Translations under genes and position numbers: made by a program
Shown: positions 16,556-24,623 of the stretch, one piece after another
Numbering within the stretch: the first letter of the stretch is position 1
Layout of the letters: each line of letters begins with the position of its first letter
The notes under the pieces: generated by a model
Told to the model about the DNA's origin: nothing
The model's database searches: none
What the model saw: the letters and a program-made list of their open reading frames with translations, nothing else
Assembly: GCF_026410305.1 (NCBI RefSeq)
Contig: NZ_JAPMLQ010000010.1
Coordinates: 57,224 to 121,223 of the forward strand
Length of the DNA stretch: 64,000 bases
Direction of reading: 5' to 3'
Origin: Sulfitobacter sp. F26204
GTDB taxonomy: Bacteria; Pseudomonadota; Alphaproteobacteria; Rhodobacterales; Rhodobacteraceae

Positions 16556-16696
16556 CGCGTATGTAGACCGCGAGGCGGGCGAAATTCATTCTCGAGGCGC
16601 TTTTTCGTCCAAACGAACGCCTCCGTGCCCAATTCACTAGTCCGTGGCCGCCTCGAGTAAACTGAGCTCTATTTCGGTCTATTTTTCTCGGTCTTT

Positions 16697-17048
16697 CGCC
16701 CACACCTCCAAATCGCCCAAAAGTCCTTTGCCCACCAATCCACAACGCCACTTCCCCCTGTTACCTATTCTCCATTACGCCATTACGTCACATCTCCATC
16801 CAGCCTCACGGCCACCTCTCCACATATCCGGCTAGCCACATCCCCTTCTAGCCGTATCTCCATATCTCCGCTTGCCCAAGCCTTTCAGTATCCACATTGC
16901 CACGACGCCTCACCCCCGAGCCACCGGAACTCCAATTCCCCGCAGCATCAGCTGCCCACGTGTCCACACGTCCCGGAACCCGCTCGCCCAGAAAACCACA
17001 TCGCCCTATTGACTGATCCCCACACGCCCATTATTCCACATCCCCAAT
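16697..17048. repeat. Array of 44 octamers in strict 8-bp phase (NNNCCNNN)
   Basis: Cutting the sequence into octamers from 16697 gives 44 consecutive units. In 39 of them bases 4-5 are CC; the exceptions are units 4, 12 and 32 (TC), 24 (TT) and 40 (AC). Base 6 is A in 26 units, and ten units end in ACA (for example TCTCCACA, TATCCACA, ATTCCACA). The units are otherwise degenerate, so this is phase conservation rather than simple tandem duplication. The strand is strongly G-poor. The array ends 82 bases before the VirC1-like gene. It is non-coding in all frames as far as I can see. Confidence 0.85.
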
Positions 17049-17130
17049 GGGTCCGTGCTCCACTCGGGCCCAAAGACGGGCGGCCACTGCGCCAAAAGCC
17101 CGCATAGGCACATGGCAAACGAGGCTCGGC

Positions 17131-17889
17131 ATGCAAATCATCACACTCATTCAAACCAAGGGCGGTTCAGGTAAGACAACTGTCGCCATGTCATTGGCGA
17201 GCGCAGCGCTCGCCAAAGGAGAGAAGGTTTGTATGTTCGATGGCGACGTGAACCAGCAGTTGCTCGGCTGGCAAACCGCCTATGAAGAAGCCGATTGGGG
17301 CCGGGTCAAAAAAGCTCCCTGGCCTGTAACTCTGACAATCAAGCAACCACCAGCAAGCGTTGAAGATCTTTATGCCGAGGTCGAAGCCCTCGAGGCGGCG
17401 GGCACTGATCTGTTGATCATCGACACTCGGCCAGGGACATACAAGGACACCGATGATCTAGCCCTTGTGGCAGATATCGTCGTTATTCCCGCCAAGCCTG
17501 CACAAGCGGAATGGCGATTGGTGCTGAGTGCGTTCAAATGGATGGAAGATCTGTCCAAAACGATTTCGGACGAGGATTCTTTTCCTCAAGTACGTTCGGT
17601 TTTGGCGAATGTCCCCACAAAGATCATTAACGCCGCCGCAAGGGTAGGGGGCAGCAAACTGCCACAGCATGACAAAGTGGTGTTGGATAATCTGCTCAAA
17701 ACCCCGCATTTTGACACCATGCTCCCCAATAGCCGATTGTTCGAGCATTTCTTGCATCACGGGCCCTTGCCCGTCGCTCAGTACGCTCACCGCGCAGCGA
17801 AGGGCGGCACGCTAATGGCAAACAACTTTGAAGACCTGACGGTGATCTGCATCAGCCTTTATGACGAAATCAAAGGGAGTGCCGCGTAA
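17131..17889 (+). CDS. VirC1-like ParA-family ATPase
   Basis: A 252-residue ParA/MinD-type ATPase. The deviant Walker A QTKGGSGKTT is at residues 8-17, the A' motif FDGDVNQQ lies near 40, and the Walker B LLIIDTRPG is near 95. The size and its pairing with a VirC2-like gene match VirC1 of Agrobacterium, which binds the overdrive enhancer and recruits the relaxosome to VirD4. ATG 17131 was chosen for GAGG 8 bases upstream; a longer frame starts inside the octamer array. A partition role (ParA) is the alternative, in which case the next gene would be the centromere-binding protein. Confidence 0.82.
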   Translation: MQIITLIQTKGGSGKTTVAMSLASAALAKGEKVCMFDGDVNQQLLGWQTAYEEADWGRVKKAPWPVTLTIKQPPASVEDLYAEVEALEAAGTDLLIIDTRPGTYKDTDDLALVADIVVIPAKPAQAEWRLVLSAFKWMEDLSKTISDEDSFPQVRSVLANVPTKIINAAARVGGSKLPQHDKVVLDNLLKTPHFDTMLPNSRLFEHFLHHGPLPVAQYAHRAAKGGTLMANNFEDLTVICISLYDEIKGSAA

Positions 17890-18578
17890 TGGCCAGACGC
17901 CCACCTATGAAAATTGCCCCAAGCCCCTCTGAAACCCCTGAACATGATGCGGTGCGCGAGCGCGAGCGCTCAAGCGAAGCCGTCCAGGCTAAAATGCGGG
18001 AAGAACGGACGGGTGGTGCGGTGCCTCCGCCTGAACCGACATCCCTCGAAGACGATACGAACGGCAAAGCCAAAGTGGATAAGCCTGCGTCAGATCCCAA
18101 GACAAAAAAGTCAAAAACCGCACCAAAAGCCTCCGCGGAACCCAAAAACATGCAAGCACCTGCAAAGGCGCAGGCAACCACACCGGAATCGGATGCGCCA
18201 GCGCCCCGTGTGGAGCAACGCATAAGTGTCGGTGTCCCTGTCTCTCTGGCAACCTCGAAGGCCTTAGAGAAGGCAGCCATCAAGTTGGGCACGGACACAG
18301 ATTACATCAAGCGCGCCTTGTTGCCGAAGGCCCGCGCGGCCTTTCTTAAGAGGGCGGGCGCAAACAACCTCAAGGCCACGTCCAAATCCATGAAACTGCT
18401 TTTTGAGCAACGCATTGACAATGGTGTGGCGTTAATGCCCGTCAAGCTGGTGGTTGACGACGAGATCGAAGCCAGAGTGCGTGGTTTCATCCCCGACCCG
18501 CTTGATGTCATTTCCGTGAACCGTCTGGTGGCGGCCTTTGTCGGCGCGGAGTTCGATATCCTTGTCTCAGCACTTTGA
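17889..18578 (+). CDS. VirC2-like DNA-binding protein (tandem ribbon-helix-helix)
   Basis: A 229-residue protein with a disordered Pro/Lys/Ala-rich N-terminal half (about 1-110). The C-terminal domain contains two ribbon-helix-helix-like repeats: RISVGVPVSLATSKALEKAA and then LMPVKLVVDDEIEARVRGF. That arrangement is known for VirC2. Its start overlaps the VirC1-like stop by one base (TAATG), so the two are coupled. It is the natural candidate to bind the upstream octamer array. A plasmid segregation adaptor is the alternative. Confidence 0.75.
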   Translation: MARRPPMKIAPSPSETPEHDAVRERERSSEAVQAKMREERTGGAVPPPEPTSLEDDTNGKAKVDKPASDPKTKKSKTAPKASAEPKNMQAPAKAQATTPESDAPAPRVEQRISVGVPVSLATSKALEKAAIKLGTDTDYIKRALLPKARAAFLKRAGANNLKATSKSMKLLFEQRIDNGVALMPVKLVVDDEIEARVRGFIPDPLDVISVNRLVAAFVGAEFDILVSAL

Positions 18579-18998
18579 TCAGCACTTGAGGTCGGGCAGG
18601 GGGGTCACATTTTCGAACTGAAGCGCATCCTGACCCGTCACAAATGCGAACGCGCCACCGGCACTGAGAATTCCAACCATCTTGTCCCAGTCCAGCGCGT
18701 CGACGCCCACCTCATTTGCACCGCCATCGGTCATCGTAAAGGAAACCTGCGTGCCGTCCGATGCCAGAATTACAAACCGGCTTGGCGCGAGGTCCTTTGG
18801 GAAGACCACACGCAGGCTTGCGTTGGTAACATTGCTTCCGAAGACGCGATCAGGATCACAAGTCAACGTAACCGTGCCTTCGCCCTGACGAAGGGTGAAG
18901 GTCTCAAGGCCACGCGCAATGGCCCTTTCCCATTCTGTTTGTGCAATCGCCGGGGTTCCAGCGAAAAGAACCAAGAGGGCAGGATAGATGTGTTTCAT
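18579..18998 (-). CDS. Secreted protein of unknown function
   Basis: A 139-residue protein with a signal peptide (MKHIYPALLVLFAGTPAIAQ) and a small soluble domain containing two Cys (LTCDPD and the terminal PDLKC) that could form a disulfide. No membrane helix follows. I do not recognise a family. It is convergent with the VirC2-like gene; the two stops are adjacent. A start at 19049 is rejected because the signal peptide begins at 18998. Confidence 0.65.
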   Translation of the reverse strand: MKHIYPALLVLFAGTPAIAQTEWERAIARGLETFTLRQGEGTVTLTCDPDRVFGSNVTNASLRVVFPKDLAPSRFVILASDGTQVSFTMTDGGANEVGVDALDWDKMVGILSAGGAFAFVTGQDALQFENVTPLPDLKC

Positions 18999-19245
18999 AA
19001 CGTTAAATATCTTTCGTTGCTCGCCCCTTTGCCAGCTTCGGGATCGCATTTCAAGATAAATGCGCCGGAGCGGGCATGGCCTCGCGACTTCTGCGCGAAC
19101 AGCGCAACGTGGGGCACGCCTTGACCCGCAGGGTTAAGAAAGGCCCCACTACCTCTAATCCGCACGCACTGGATAAGCCGCCGTTGAGGTGGCGGCAAGA
19201 TCATCAAAGGTATCCCCCACCCCGTTTTGGGGCGGGGCAGGGGCA

Positions 19246-20157
19246 TTAAGCAGCTTTTCCCAAAGGTATTTCTGCGAGCGTCAGAATGTAATCGACGGCT
19301 TTTTGCGCCTCTGAGGCTGCCCGAAAAATCGCACGGCTGTCTTCTTTCAAAGCTGCCTGCCAGCCTTCGACATACGCGGCACTTTGCCCAAAATCAGGTT
19401 CCACGCCAATATGGGCGCCAAGCATACAGGTACCGATCTCTGCCACCAATTCCTCAAAAGCATAGGCCTTGCGGTCTGCAAAGCGGCCCAATCGGTCCAG
19501 CCGTTTGATTGCCCCCGTCCAATGCACAAGCTCGTGCCCCTGAACGCCGTAATAACGCGCCGCGTCATGAAATGTCTCGATCGGCGGCATGTGAATCCTG
19601 TCCCGCGCAATATCATAATAGGCGCGAGGCTCCGTGCTTGTCTCCATTTTTGCGCCAGTGGCAGCAAAGAAGGCGTCAAGACCGGCATCGGCCTTTGTGC
19701 CCAGATTGCGTGGCGGTTCGGGCTTCACGTAAAATGCCTTGTCGAGCCCCTCGATCTGGTCTGCGTTGAAGACGCGGTAAGCACGACAATAGCCGATCTT
19801 TTTGGCATCTGTCGCAGCAGACGTCGGGTCAATGAGGCTGCTGCTCTCTTTTTCGCCGTCAAAAGTGCCGTATTTGACAACGGTTGAAGATTTTTGGCCC
19901 TTGGTGACTTGCCCGCCCAAATCTTGCGCCTGTCGGTAGGTCAACCAACGGTTTGACACATAACCCTGCTCGGCGGCCACAGCCCAGAGCATCACAACGT
20001 TGATGCCGCGGTACGCCTCGCCATTCCACCGCAGCGGCATTGCCGCACCAATGGCACCGCCCGTCCAGGGCCTGCGCCACGGCGGCGTGCCCGCTGCGAT
20101 TTGAGTAATGATTTGATCAGTAACGTGATCGTAAACGTCGAATTTCGACTTAGCCAT
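19246..20157 (-). CDS. ardC: ArdC-type antirestriction protein
   Basis: A 303-residue protein. The N-terminal domain (KFDVYDHVTDQIITQIAAGTPPWRRPW) is the ssDNA-binding ArdC/DUF1738 domain. The C-terminal part is a zincin-like metallopeptidase domain with HELVHWTG and the downstream Glu in YAFEELVAEIG. ArdC proteins protect incoming single-stranded plasmid DNA in a new host, so it belongs with establishment functions. The long palindrome in its leader (20184-20223) fits expression from single-stranded DNA. The length is normal for the family. Confidence 0.92.
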   Translation of the reverse strand: MAKSKFDVYDHVTDQIITQIAAGTPPWRRPWTGGAIGAAMPLRWNGEAYRGINVVMLWAVAAEQGYVSNRWLTYRQAQDLGGQVTKGQKSSTVVKYGTFDGEKESSSLIDPTSAATDAKKIGYCRAYRVFNADQIEGLDKAFYVKPEPPRNLGTKADAGLDAFFAATGAKMETSTEPRAYYDIARDRIHMPPIETFHDAARYYGVQGHELVHWTGAIKRLDRLGRFADRKAYAFEELVAEIGTCMLGAHIGVEPDFGQSAAYVEGWQAALKEDSRAIFRAASEAQKAVDYILTLAEIPLGKAA

Positions 20158-20183
20158 TTTGGCCTCCTAAAAAACATGGAGTT

Positions 20184-20223
20184 GGTTTTGAACAAAGCCC
20201 GCGAGGGCGCCTGGTTCAAAACC
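20184..20223. promoter_or_regulatory. Nested palindrome in the ardC leader
   Basis: GGTTTTGAAC (20184-20193) pairs perfectly with GTTCAAAACC (20214-20223), enclosing a second GC-rich stem GCCC-GCGA-GGGC. It sits 27 to 66 bases upstream of the ardC start. It could be an operator, or a folded single-stranded promoter of the kind known ahead of leading-region antirestriction genes. Confidence 0.5.
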
Positions 20224-20372
20224 TGCTCCCGGCGAGGGTGGGGGGTGCAAACGCAATGCAAATCGATGGGGGTGGTGCGGCCCGCAGGCGTCAGCCGAGG
20301 ACACGGCCCCGTCTATTTGCATTGCGGGCGCGGGGGGGCGAAGCCCCCAAGGCCTTGAAAGCTGAAAGGCCT

Positions 20373-21002
20373 TTACGAAGGCAGGTTGGTGCGACCAGAG
20401 CCGACCAGATCACCGAAAAAGCAACTCACTGGGGCCGATGGATATAGCATTGCCATATCCGCGAGACATTTCTCGACCCCCAAGCGGTTCATGTCGTCGA
20501 ACTCGTGCAGGGTGAGGATTTCCCCACCCGCTACCGCCATCGTTTTGACGATAAGGTCGTAAAACTCTGGCTGCTCGCGGCCCTGAACCAAACGCGCGCC
20601 GTCATCGCAGTAGATCATGCCAAAGGCCTGCACTTCCAAACCCGTGGCTTCGTCAACTTCCAGCAGCGATGTGCTTGTCTCGCAGACTTCGCAGAATTTC
20701 TCGTCATAGATGGAATGAAGGACCCACTCACCTGTGTCTGCGTCCCAAGATGCGTAAGCATCTGCACGGACATTTTCTGAGCCACAGGTCGCGCAAATGA
20801 CATGGGTTCGGCTGACAGCGCTATTCTGTGTTGCTGTTTCAATCGATGTGACGCTAAAGCCGGTGCACGCGACGCCTGAGGTGCTGTCTGCATCGGTCAA
20901 CCGGCCGATATCGTCTTCGACCATGGATCGTTGATCGGCTGGGCCAGATGGTGCAGAAAACTCAAAGGTAAGTGCAACGTGGGCAATGATATTCGTTTTC
21001 AT
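20373..21002 (-). CDS. Plasmid protein with a possible zinc ribbon
   Basis: A 209-residue protein of unknown function. Its centre has two CXXC pairs, VICATCGSENV and KFCEVCETSTS, about 30 residues apart, as in a zinc ribbon. The N-terminus (MKTNIIAHVALTFEF) is beta-like and the C-terminal third is acidic. It overlaps the upstream DUF1419-like gene by 4 bases (ATGA), forming a two-gene operon. It may be involved in plasmid DNA metabolism, but nothing in the sequence specifies a reaction. Confidence 0.65.
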   Translation of the reverse strand: MKTNIIAHVALTFEFSAPSGPADQRSMVEDDIGRLTDADSTSGVACTGFSVTSIETATQNSAVSRTHVICATCGSENVRADAYASWDADTGEWVLHSIYDEKFCEVCETSTSLLEVDEATGLEVQAFGMIYCDDGARLVQGREQPEFYDLIVKTMAVAGGEILTLHEFDDMNRLGVEKCLADMAMLYPSAPVSCFFGDLVGSGRTNLPS

Positions 21003-21400
21003 GACCGCACCTCCTGCACCAAGGCTACAGTGGACGCCTCAAAGGACGCTGGACCAGGCCAAGTGACCACTGCGCAATAAAAACGCCCATCTATTTCAAA
21101 GAATGCCTCATAGAGGTCACCCATTGTGCATTCCATCATCACAAACCCGATAGAGGTCTGATGAAGCGGCGGCAGGCATTCCAGAAAATACCAGTAAATC
21201 TCTTCGGTCGTTTCAAACCACTGGCCTGCTTTGAAGCCAATTTGTGCGTGGGCGGAGCTTGCCTGGTAGCGGTTTATCAGGGCAAAGGTTGCGTCGTAAT
21301 CGCACCGCCCGTCCGCAATCCGGTCAAGCTCGGGTGGGTGAGTAGCCGTGCGTGATCCATCAAGCGCGGCGATCAGGTCGTCATCATCTTCGAAATACAT
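20999..21400 (-). CDS. DUF1419-like plasmid protein
   Basis: A 133-residue soluble acidic protein starting MYFEDDDDLIAALDGS. The pattern with GFKAGQWFETTEEIYWYFLECLPPLH and the later FFEIDGRFYCAVV resembles the DUF1419 family found on alphaproteobacterial plasmids. Function is unknown. It leads a two-gene operon, and its leader carries one copy of the shared AAAG...CTTT element also seen before three other genes of this block. Confidence 0.65.
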   Translation of the reverse strand: MYFEDDDDLIAALDGSRTATHPPELDRIADGRCDYDATFALINRYQASSAHAQIGFKAGQWFETTEEIYWYFLECLPPLHQTSIGFVMMECTMGDLYEAFFEIDGRFYCAVVTWPGPASFEASTVALVQEVRS

Positions 21401-21437
21401 CTGCTGGGACTCCTTTGGACAGATTAAAAATCAACCC

Positions 21438-21462
21438 AAAAAGAAGCCCTCTTTCACTTTCC
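21438..21462 (-). promoter_or_regulatory. Shared leader element, copy 1
   Basis: On the minus strand this reads GGAAAGTGAAAGAGGGCTTC followed by TTTTT, about 40 bases upstream of the DUF1419-like start. It matches elements before the DUF736 (30816-30837), strawberry-notch (35246-35270) and ParB-like (38691-38713) genes. A common operator or leader function is inferred. Confidence 0.45.
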
Positions 21463-21690
21463 CTTCCCGCCGCCCTAACCGATTGCACCCTCCGAGGGCA
21501 GTTCCCAACCCAACCACGCATGCGCCTGAGCCCTGCCGAGAGGCGGGGTGAACGTGCGGAAGGACAAAAACCAATCGGATGGGACGGCGCATGGCGTCGA
21601 CTGATCCATCCGTCCACTTCCATGCGAGCGGCCATGGCACATGGACGTTCACCACTGGGTGATTGCGCAGCATTTCTTGGTACAAGAAAG

Positions 21691-21712
21691 GGAGCGGCAT
21701 TTCTGCCGCTCC
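21691..21712 (-). terminator. Hairpin downstream of the 71-residue gene
   Basis: A perfect 9-base stem GGAGCGGCA/TGCCGCTCC with a 4-base loop, followed on the minus strand by CTTTCTTG. It lies 16 bases after the stop of the gene at 21728-21943, so it probably terminates that transcript. Confidence 0.6.
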
Positions 21713-21727
21713 AGAACCGGTAGGTTC

Positions 21728-21943
21728 TTAGTCTTCGGTGACACCTTCCTCTTTGCCTTTTGGCTTGGGAATGAAGGCGACCAGTTCGGTAACGCCGACG
21801 GGGTAGTCGAGCTTGATAGAGAGGAAGGTTTCACCACCGTTGGTCTTGGTGTTTTCGAAGACTGCACCAACGCGGCGGTAGCTGGTCTGTTCTTTGCCGT
21901 CTTTTGTGAAAGTGACGGGAACTGTGAGGATGTAGTTAGTCAT
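21728..21943 (-). CDS. Small conserved-looking plasmid protein (DUF736-like size and pattern)
   Basis: A 71-residue protein starting MTNYILTVPVTFTKDGKEQ, with GGAG 7 to 10 bases upstream. It is beta-rich (YRRVGAVFENTKTNGGETFLSIKLDYP) and has an acidic C-terminus. The pattern of an aromatic, a Gly-containing strand and then FLSIKLDYP recalls DUF736 proteins, and a tandem DUF736 protein is encoded at 30001-30729. Similarity is weak, so I do not assign the family. It has its own terminator. Confidence 0.6.
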   Translation of the reverse strand: MTNYILTVPVTFTKDGKEQTSYRRVGAVFENTKTNGGETFLSIKLDYPVGVTELVAFIPKPKGKEEGVTED

Positions 21944-22124
21944 TTCTGATCTCCTTGTTTCGATGTGGGTTAACAAGCTGATCGGTTAAGGCGGGGTCGC
22001 AAGTTGAAATGCGGAGGGTCCGCACCGAAGGGGTGGAAGCCGTATTTCTGCTTGCCGAAGCGCAGCGCAGGGAACGACCCCGCTGAGATCAGCAACCCAT
22101 TCATCTCAAAAGAAACAAGGCAGA

Positions 22125-22442
22125 TCAGAACTGTCGCGACAACACCGCAATCTTGTCACTGGTTCTCTCAATGGACCAAAGATCATAGCTGCCTCCGCAA
22201 GATGCAGTCTTCGATATGCCCGTGGCCTTGGTGAAATACAGATCTGCTTGTGAGATTCCCCATCGGTGCCATGACCCTGTCGCCGCGCCAAAGCCGGGCA
22301 GGGGGGTGTGCCAAACGAAGCCATTCGCGCTCTGCGCGGCGGAGATGTAGCTCCCTGATAAGAAAGGTTGCTCAAGAGGCTCAAGCTGACCGACCGTACA
22401 TGGGCCCGCACAAGGGATCGTCACCCGCAGGGGCGAAGACAC
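22125..22442 (-). CDS. Doubtful ORF, possibly a gene remnant
   Basis: A 105-codon frame from a GTG, ending WSIERTSDKIAVLSRQF. The C-terminal half looks protein-like (GSWHRWGISQADLYFTKATG), with Cys pairs in PCAGPC and SCGG, but there is no clear start or ribosome-binding site. The frame is closed by a TAG 9 codons above the GTG. It could be the end of a secreted protein that has lost its start. The remaining bases between 21944 and 22652 show nothing else I can support. Confidence 0.25.
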   Translation of the reverse strand: MSSPLRVTIPCAGPCTVGQLEPLEQPFLSGSYISAAQSANGFVWHTPLPGFGAATGSWHRWGISQADLYFTKATGISKTASCGGSYDLWSIERTSDKIAVLSRQF

Positions 22443-22652
22443 ATTTGTTGTGGCTTCGGGCGCAGCCTAGAGCCCGTTCAGCTGGTCAAGCTGAGGTGCC
22501 ATAAACATCGTTGTCATGCAATTTAACGTCATACCCAAGCACTTGACGTGCCAAATTTTGCCAATAACCAGATCCGGGGTATCCTCATCGTATCTTTTGA
22601 TCGATGGCCCCACTGCAATTGGGTGAAGGGGCGTGTTTTAAGGAAAGAATTC

Positions 22653-23582
22653 ATGTTGAAGCAAATGAGAGACTTGGCCCTGATCATAATGGCACTCACG
22701 TGGGTGCTTCCATCACAAGCGCAGGCATGGAGCAAATTCGGCCATGTCCTGGTTTGTGAAATCGCTTACCGGCAGCTTACAGATGATGCCCGCGACAAAT
22801 TAAACGCACTGATAGAAAACCAGAGCTTTGAGGACGAGCATGGCGATCCACTTTATCCATCTTTCAATCATGGATGTCTGCGTGAAGACCAGGTTCGGCA
22901 ACGCCCGAGCGAGCATTATATCAACTATCCAAGAGATTGGAGTCGCGTCGACAATGCACAATGCCCCGGCGGACGCGACTGCCTTTTGAGTGCAATTGAG
23001 CTGGACGCGGAACGGCTGGGTGACACAAGTTTGCCCAATGACGAAAGACTTGCTGCGGCATTGGCTCTCGGCCATTGGATTGGTGATATTCATCAACCAA
23101 TGCACGTCTCGTTTTCGGATGATCGGGGCGGCAACTCTGTGAACAAACGTGGGCGATGCGGCGCAAGCAATTTGCACGCTGTTTGGGATCGATGCCTCGT
23201 GGAAAGACGGGTGATCTTCGTGCGCGAGCCTGCGAACGCGGATGAATATGCAGAATTCACGCCAATGTACCGTGCTGCGGACTGGATGATAGAAGACGCA
23301 GATCCTGACGCGATCATGGGTTGGGTTGCTACAGAGCCATGGGAATGGGCAGCAGAGAGCTTTGATCAAATCCGTCAAGCCGAGGTGCACTATTGTATCA
23401 AGAAAGGAGATGCCTGTTGGTATTCGGAGACCCTGCGCAGCTATAATGGCGATGAGGATAATCAACGCACCGTCGTGATGGATGAGGCATATCTCGACCG
23501 GTTCGGACCCGTGGTTATATCCCGTTTGACACAAGCCGGATATCGTCTCGCCGCAACCATGGAAGCGGCGCTGTCTGACTGA
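22653..23582 (+). CDS. Secreted S1/P1-type nuclease
   Basis: A 309-residue protein with a signal peptide (MLKQMRDLALIIMALTWVLPSQAQA) cut before a mature N-terminal Trp (WSKFGHVLVCEIAYRQL). S1/P1 nucleases use that Trp and the following His as zinc ligands. Further ligand motifs are HYINYPRDW, LGHWIGDIHQPMHV and NLHAVWD. It should be a periplasmic or extracellular trinuclear-zinc nuclease cleaving single-stranded DNA or RNA. AAGGAAAG is 7 bases before ATG 22653. Cys residues (for example CLREDQ, CPGGRDCLL) suggest disulfides. An exported ssDNA nuclease on a conjugative plasmid is unusual. Confidence 0.9.
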   Translation: MLKQMRDLALIIMALTWVLPSQAQAWSKFGHVLVCEIAYRQLTDDARDKLNALIENQSFEDEHGDPLYPSFNHGCLREDQVRQRPSEHYINYPRDWSRVDNAQCPGGRDCLLSAIELDAERLGDTSLPNDERLAAALALGHWIGDIHQPMHVSFSDDRGGNSVNKRGRCGASNLHAVWDRCLVERRVIFVREPANADEYAEFTPMYRAADWMIEDADPDAIMGWVATEPWEWAAESFDQIRQAEVHYCIKKGDACWYSETLRSYNGDEDNQRTVVMDEAYLDRFGPVVISRLTQAGYRLAATMEAALSD

Positions 23583-23641
23583 GCACTTGATCATCAAGAA
23601 ATCCGGATAATCATTGGCTCTACAGGCCAAAGCGTGAGTAC

Positions 23642-23676
23642 AAAAAAGGGCCGCCAACCCCTCAAGGCTGGCGACC
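23642..23676 (-). terminator. Rho-independent terminator of the DUF2493 gene
   Basis: On the minus strand a stem of GGTCGCCA with TGGCGGCC (one mismatch), plus inner G:C pairs, is followed by CTTTTTTG. It begins about 12 bases beyond the stop of the gene at 23688-24623. Confidence 0.7.
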
Positions 23677-23687
23677 ATTTCTGCAAA

Positions 23688-24623
23688 TCAGGACTTGGAT
23701 TTCGGCTTAGATGTGCCTGCCGGGTCTGCAATCCGCATAACCGTGATGCCCTTGTCTTCGGCTTTCTGACCGAGATTGAGGGCAACCCCATTGCCGCCGA
23801 ACAAAACAACGCCCGCAGCGGCGAACTTGTCGTCAAGCATCTCGTCGTTGCATTTGAACGGTGCGGCACGTCCGTGCGCCTTCCAGCGGGGATCAAATTT
23901 CGCCTGATGGATACCACGCGCCCGCGCCCAGGATGCTGCAATCAACTCTGCACCCTTGCCGCCCTTATGGCAGAGGAATATCTCCTGATTGCGGTTTTGC
24001 TTGATCCGGTTACGAACCCGGTCGAGATAGCGGAAGATCGTATCCACGTCTGTCCAGTCGGTTGCACCCGATACGATCAAAGGTACCCCTTGGATCTTGC
24101 AGCTGTCGGCAGTTTCGCGGTCATGCTGTTCAAGGAGCAGTTTTGCTTCAAAGACCGCCCCTGTTTCCCTCGCCCGAGCGCTTGCCCGCGATCCCGATGC
24201 AGGGATAAAGGCGTGCCCTGTCTCCTGCTCGTAACATTCGGCAGCTTTTTCGCTCATGACGCCCAAAGCGGCGGTCACATCGCGGATCTGGATGAACTTT
24301 TCTTGTGCATCCTCAAGGGCTGTCTCGGATATCTCGGATCCATCATGTGATTTTGCCAAAGCCTTGATCTTGTCGGCAGTTCTGTCGAGTTCGCGGGTCA
24401 GGTTGACCTTGCGGCGTTGCAGAATGGTTGCGAGGCCGTGGGCGAGGGGTTCAATTTCCGCTTCCAGACCTGTTCCGCGAAGCTGGCCGAGCATGGCCTC
24501 GAAGGTTTCGCGCACAATGGCGTCTTCGAGAACGTCGTCATTCGGAATGGGCAGCTGTGCATCTCTTTCAGTGAGGCCAAAGAGTTCGATTGTCTCGTAT
24601 GTGGATGCTGTGTCGTAAGCCAT
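23688..24623 (-). CDS. DUF2493 / SLOG-domain protein
   Basis: A 311-residue protein starting MAYDTASTYETIELFG, with AGGAG 8 bases before ATG 24623. The N-terminal two-thirds is helical and charged. The C-terminal part matches DUF2493 (YspA-like, SLOG superfamily): LIVSGATDWTDVDTIFRYLDRV, FLCHKGGKGAELIAASWARARG and VVLFGGNGVALNLGQKAEDKGI. SLOG domains bind nucleotides or nucleotide-derived ligands. These proteins are frequent on alphaproteobacterial plasmids with ArdC and strawberry-notch genes, but their role is not established. It has its own terminator. Confidence 0.85.
   Translation of the reverse strand: MAYDTASTYETIELFGLTERDAQLPIPNDDVLEDAIVRETFEAMLGQLRGTGLEAEIEPLAHGLATILQRRKVNLTRELDRTADKIKALAKSHDGSEISETALEDAQEKFIQIRDVTAALGVMSEKAAECYEQETGHAFIPASGSRASARARETGAVFEAKLLLEQHDRETADSCKIQGVPLIVSGATDWTDVDTIFRYLDRVRNRIKQNRNQEIFLCHKGGKGAELIAASWARARGIHQAKFDPRWKAHGRAAPFKCNDEMLDDKFAAAGVVLFGGNGVALNLGQKAEDKGITVMRIADPAGTSKPKSKS

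Noticed and set aside
16697..17048. Octamer array as a coding region or simple microsatellite
   Set aside because: No frame gives a plausible protein and units differ at most positions. Phase is kept while sequence is not, unlike a slippage repeat.
13957..18578. The VirC1-like gene as part of a RepABC replicon
   Set aside because: No repC or typical repB is adjacent. The replicon is the RPA type at 39.8 kb, and the partner gene has ribbon-helix-helix features, not RepB features.
21352..21723. Plus-strand 123-codon ORF
   Set aside because: It crosses the DUF1419-like start, a leader element and a terminator hairpin, and reads as low-complexity.
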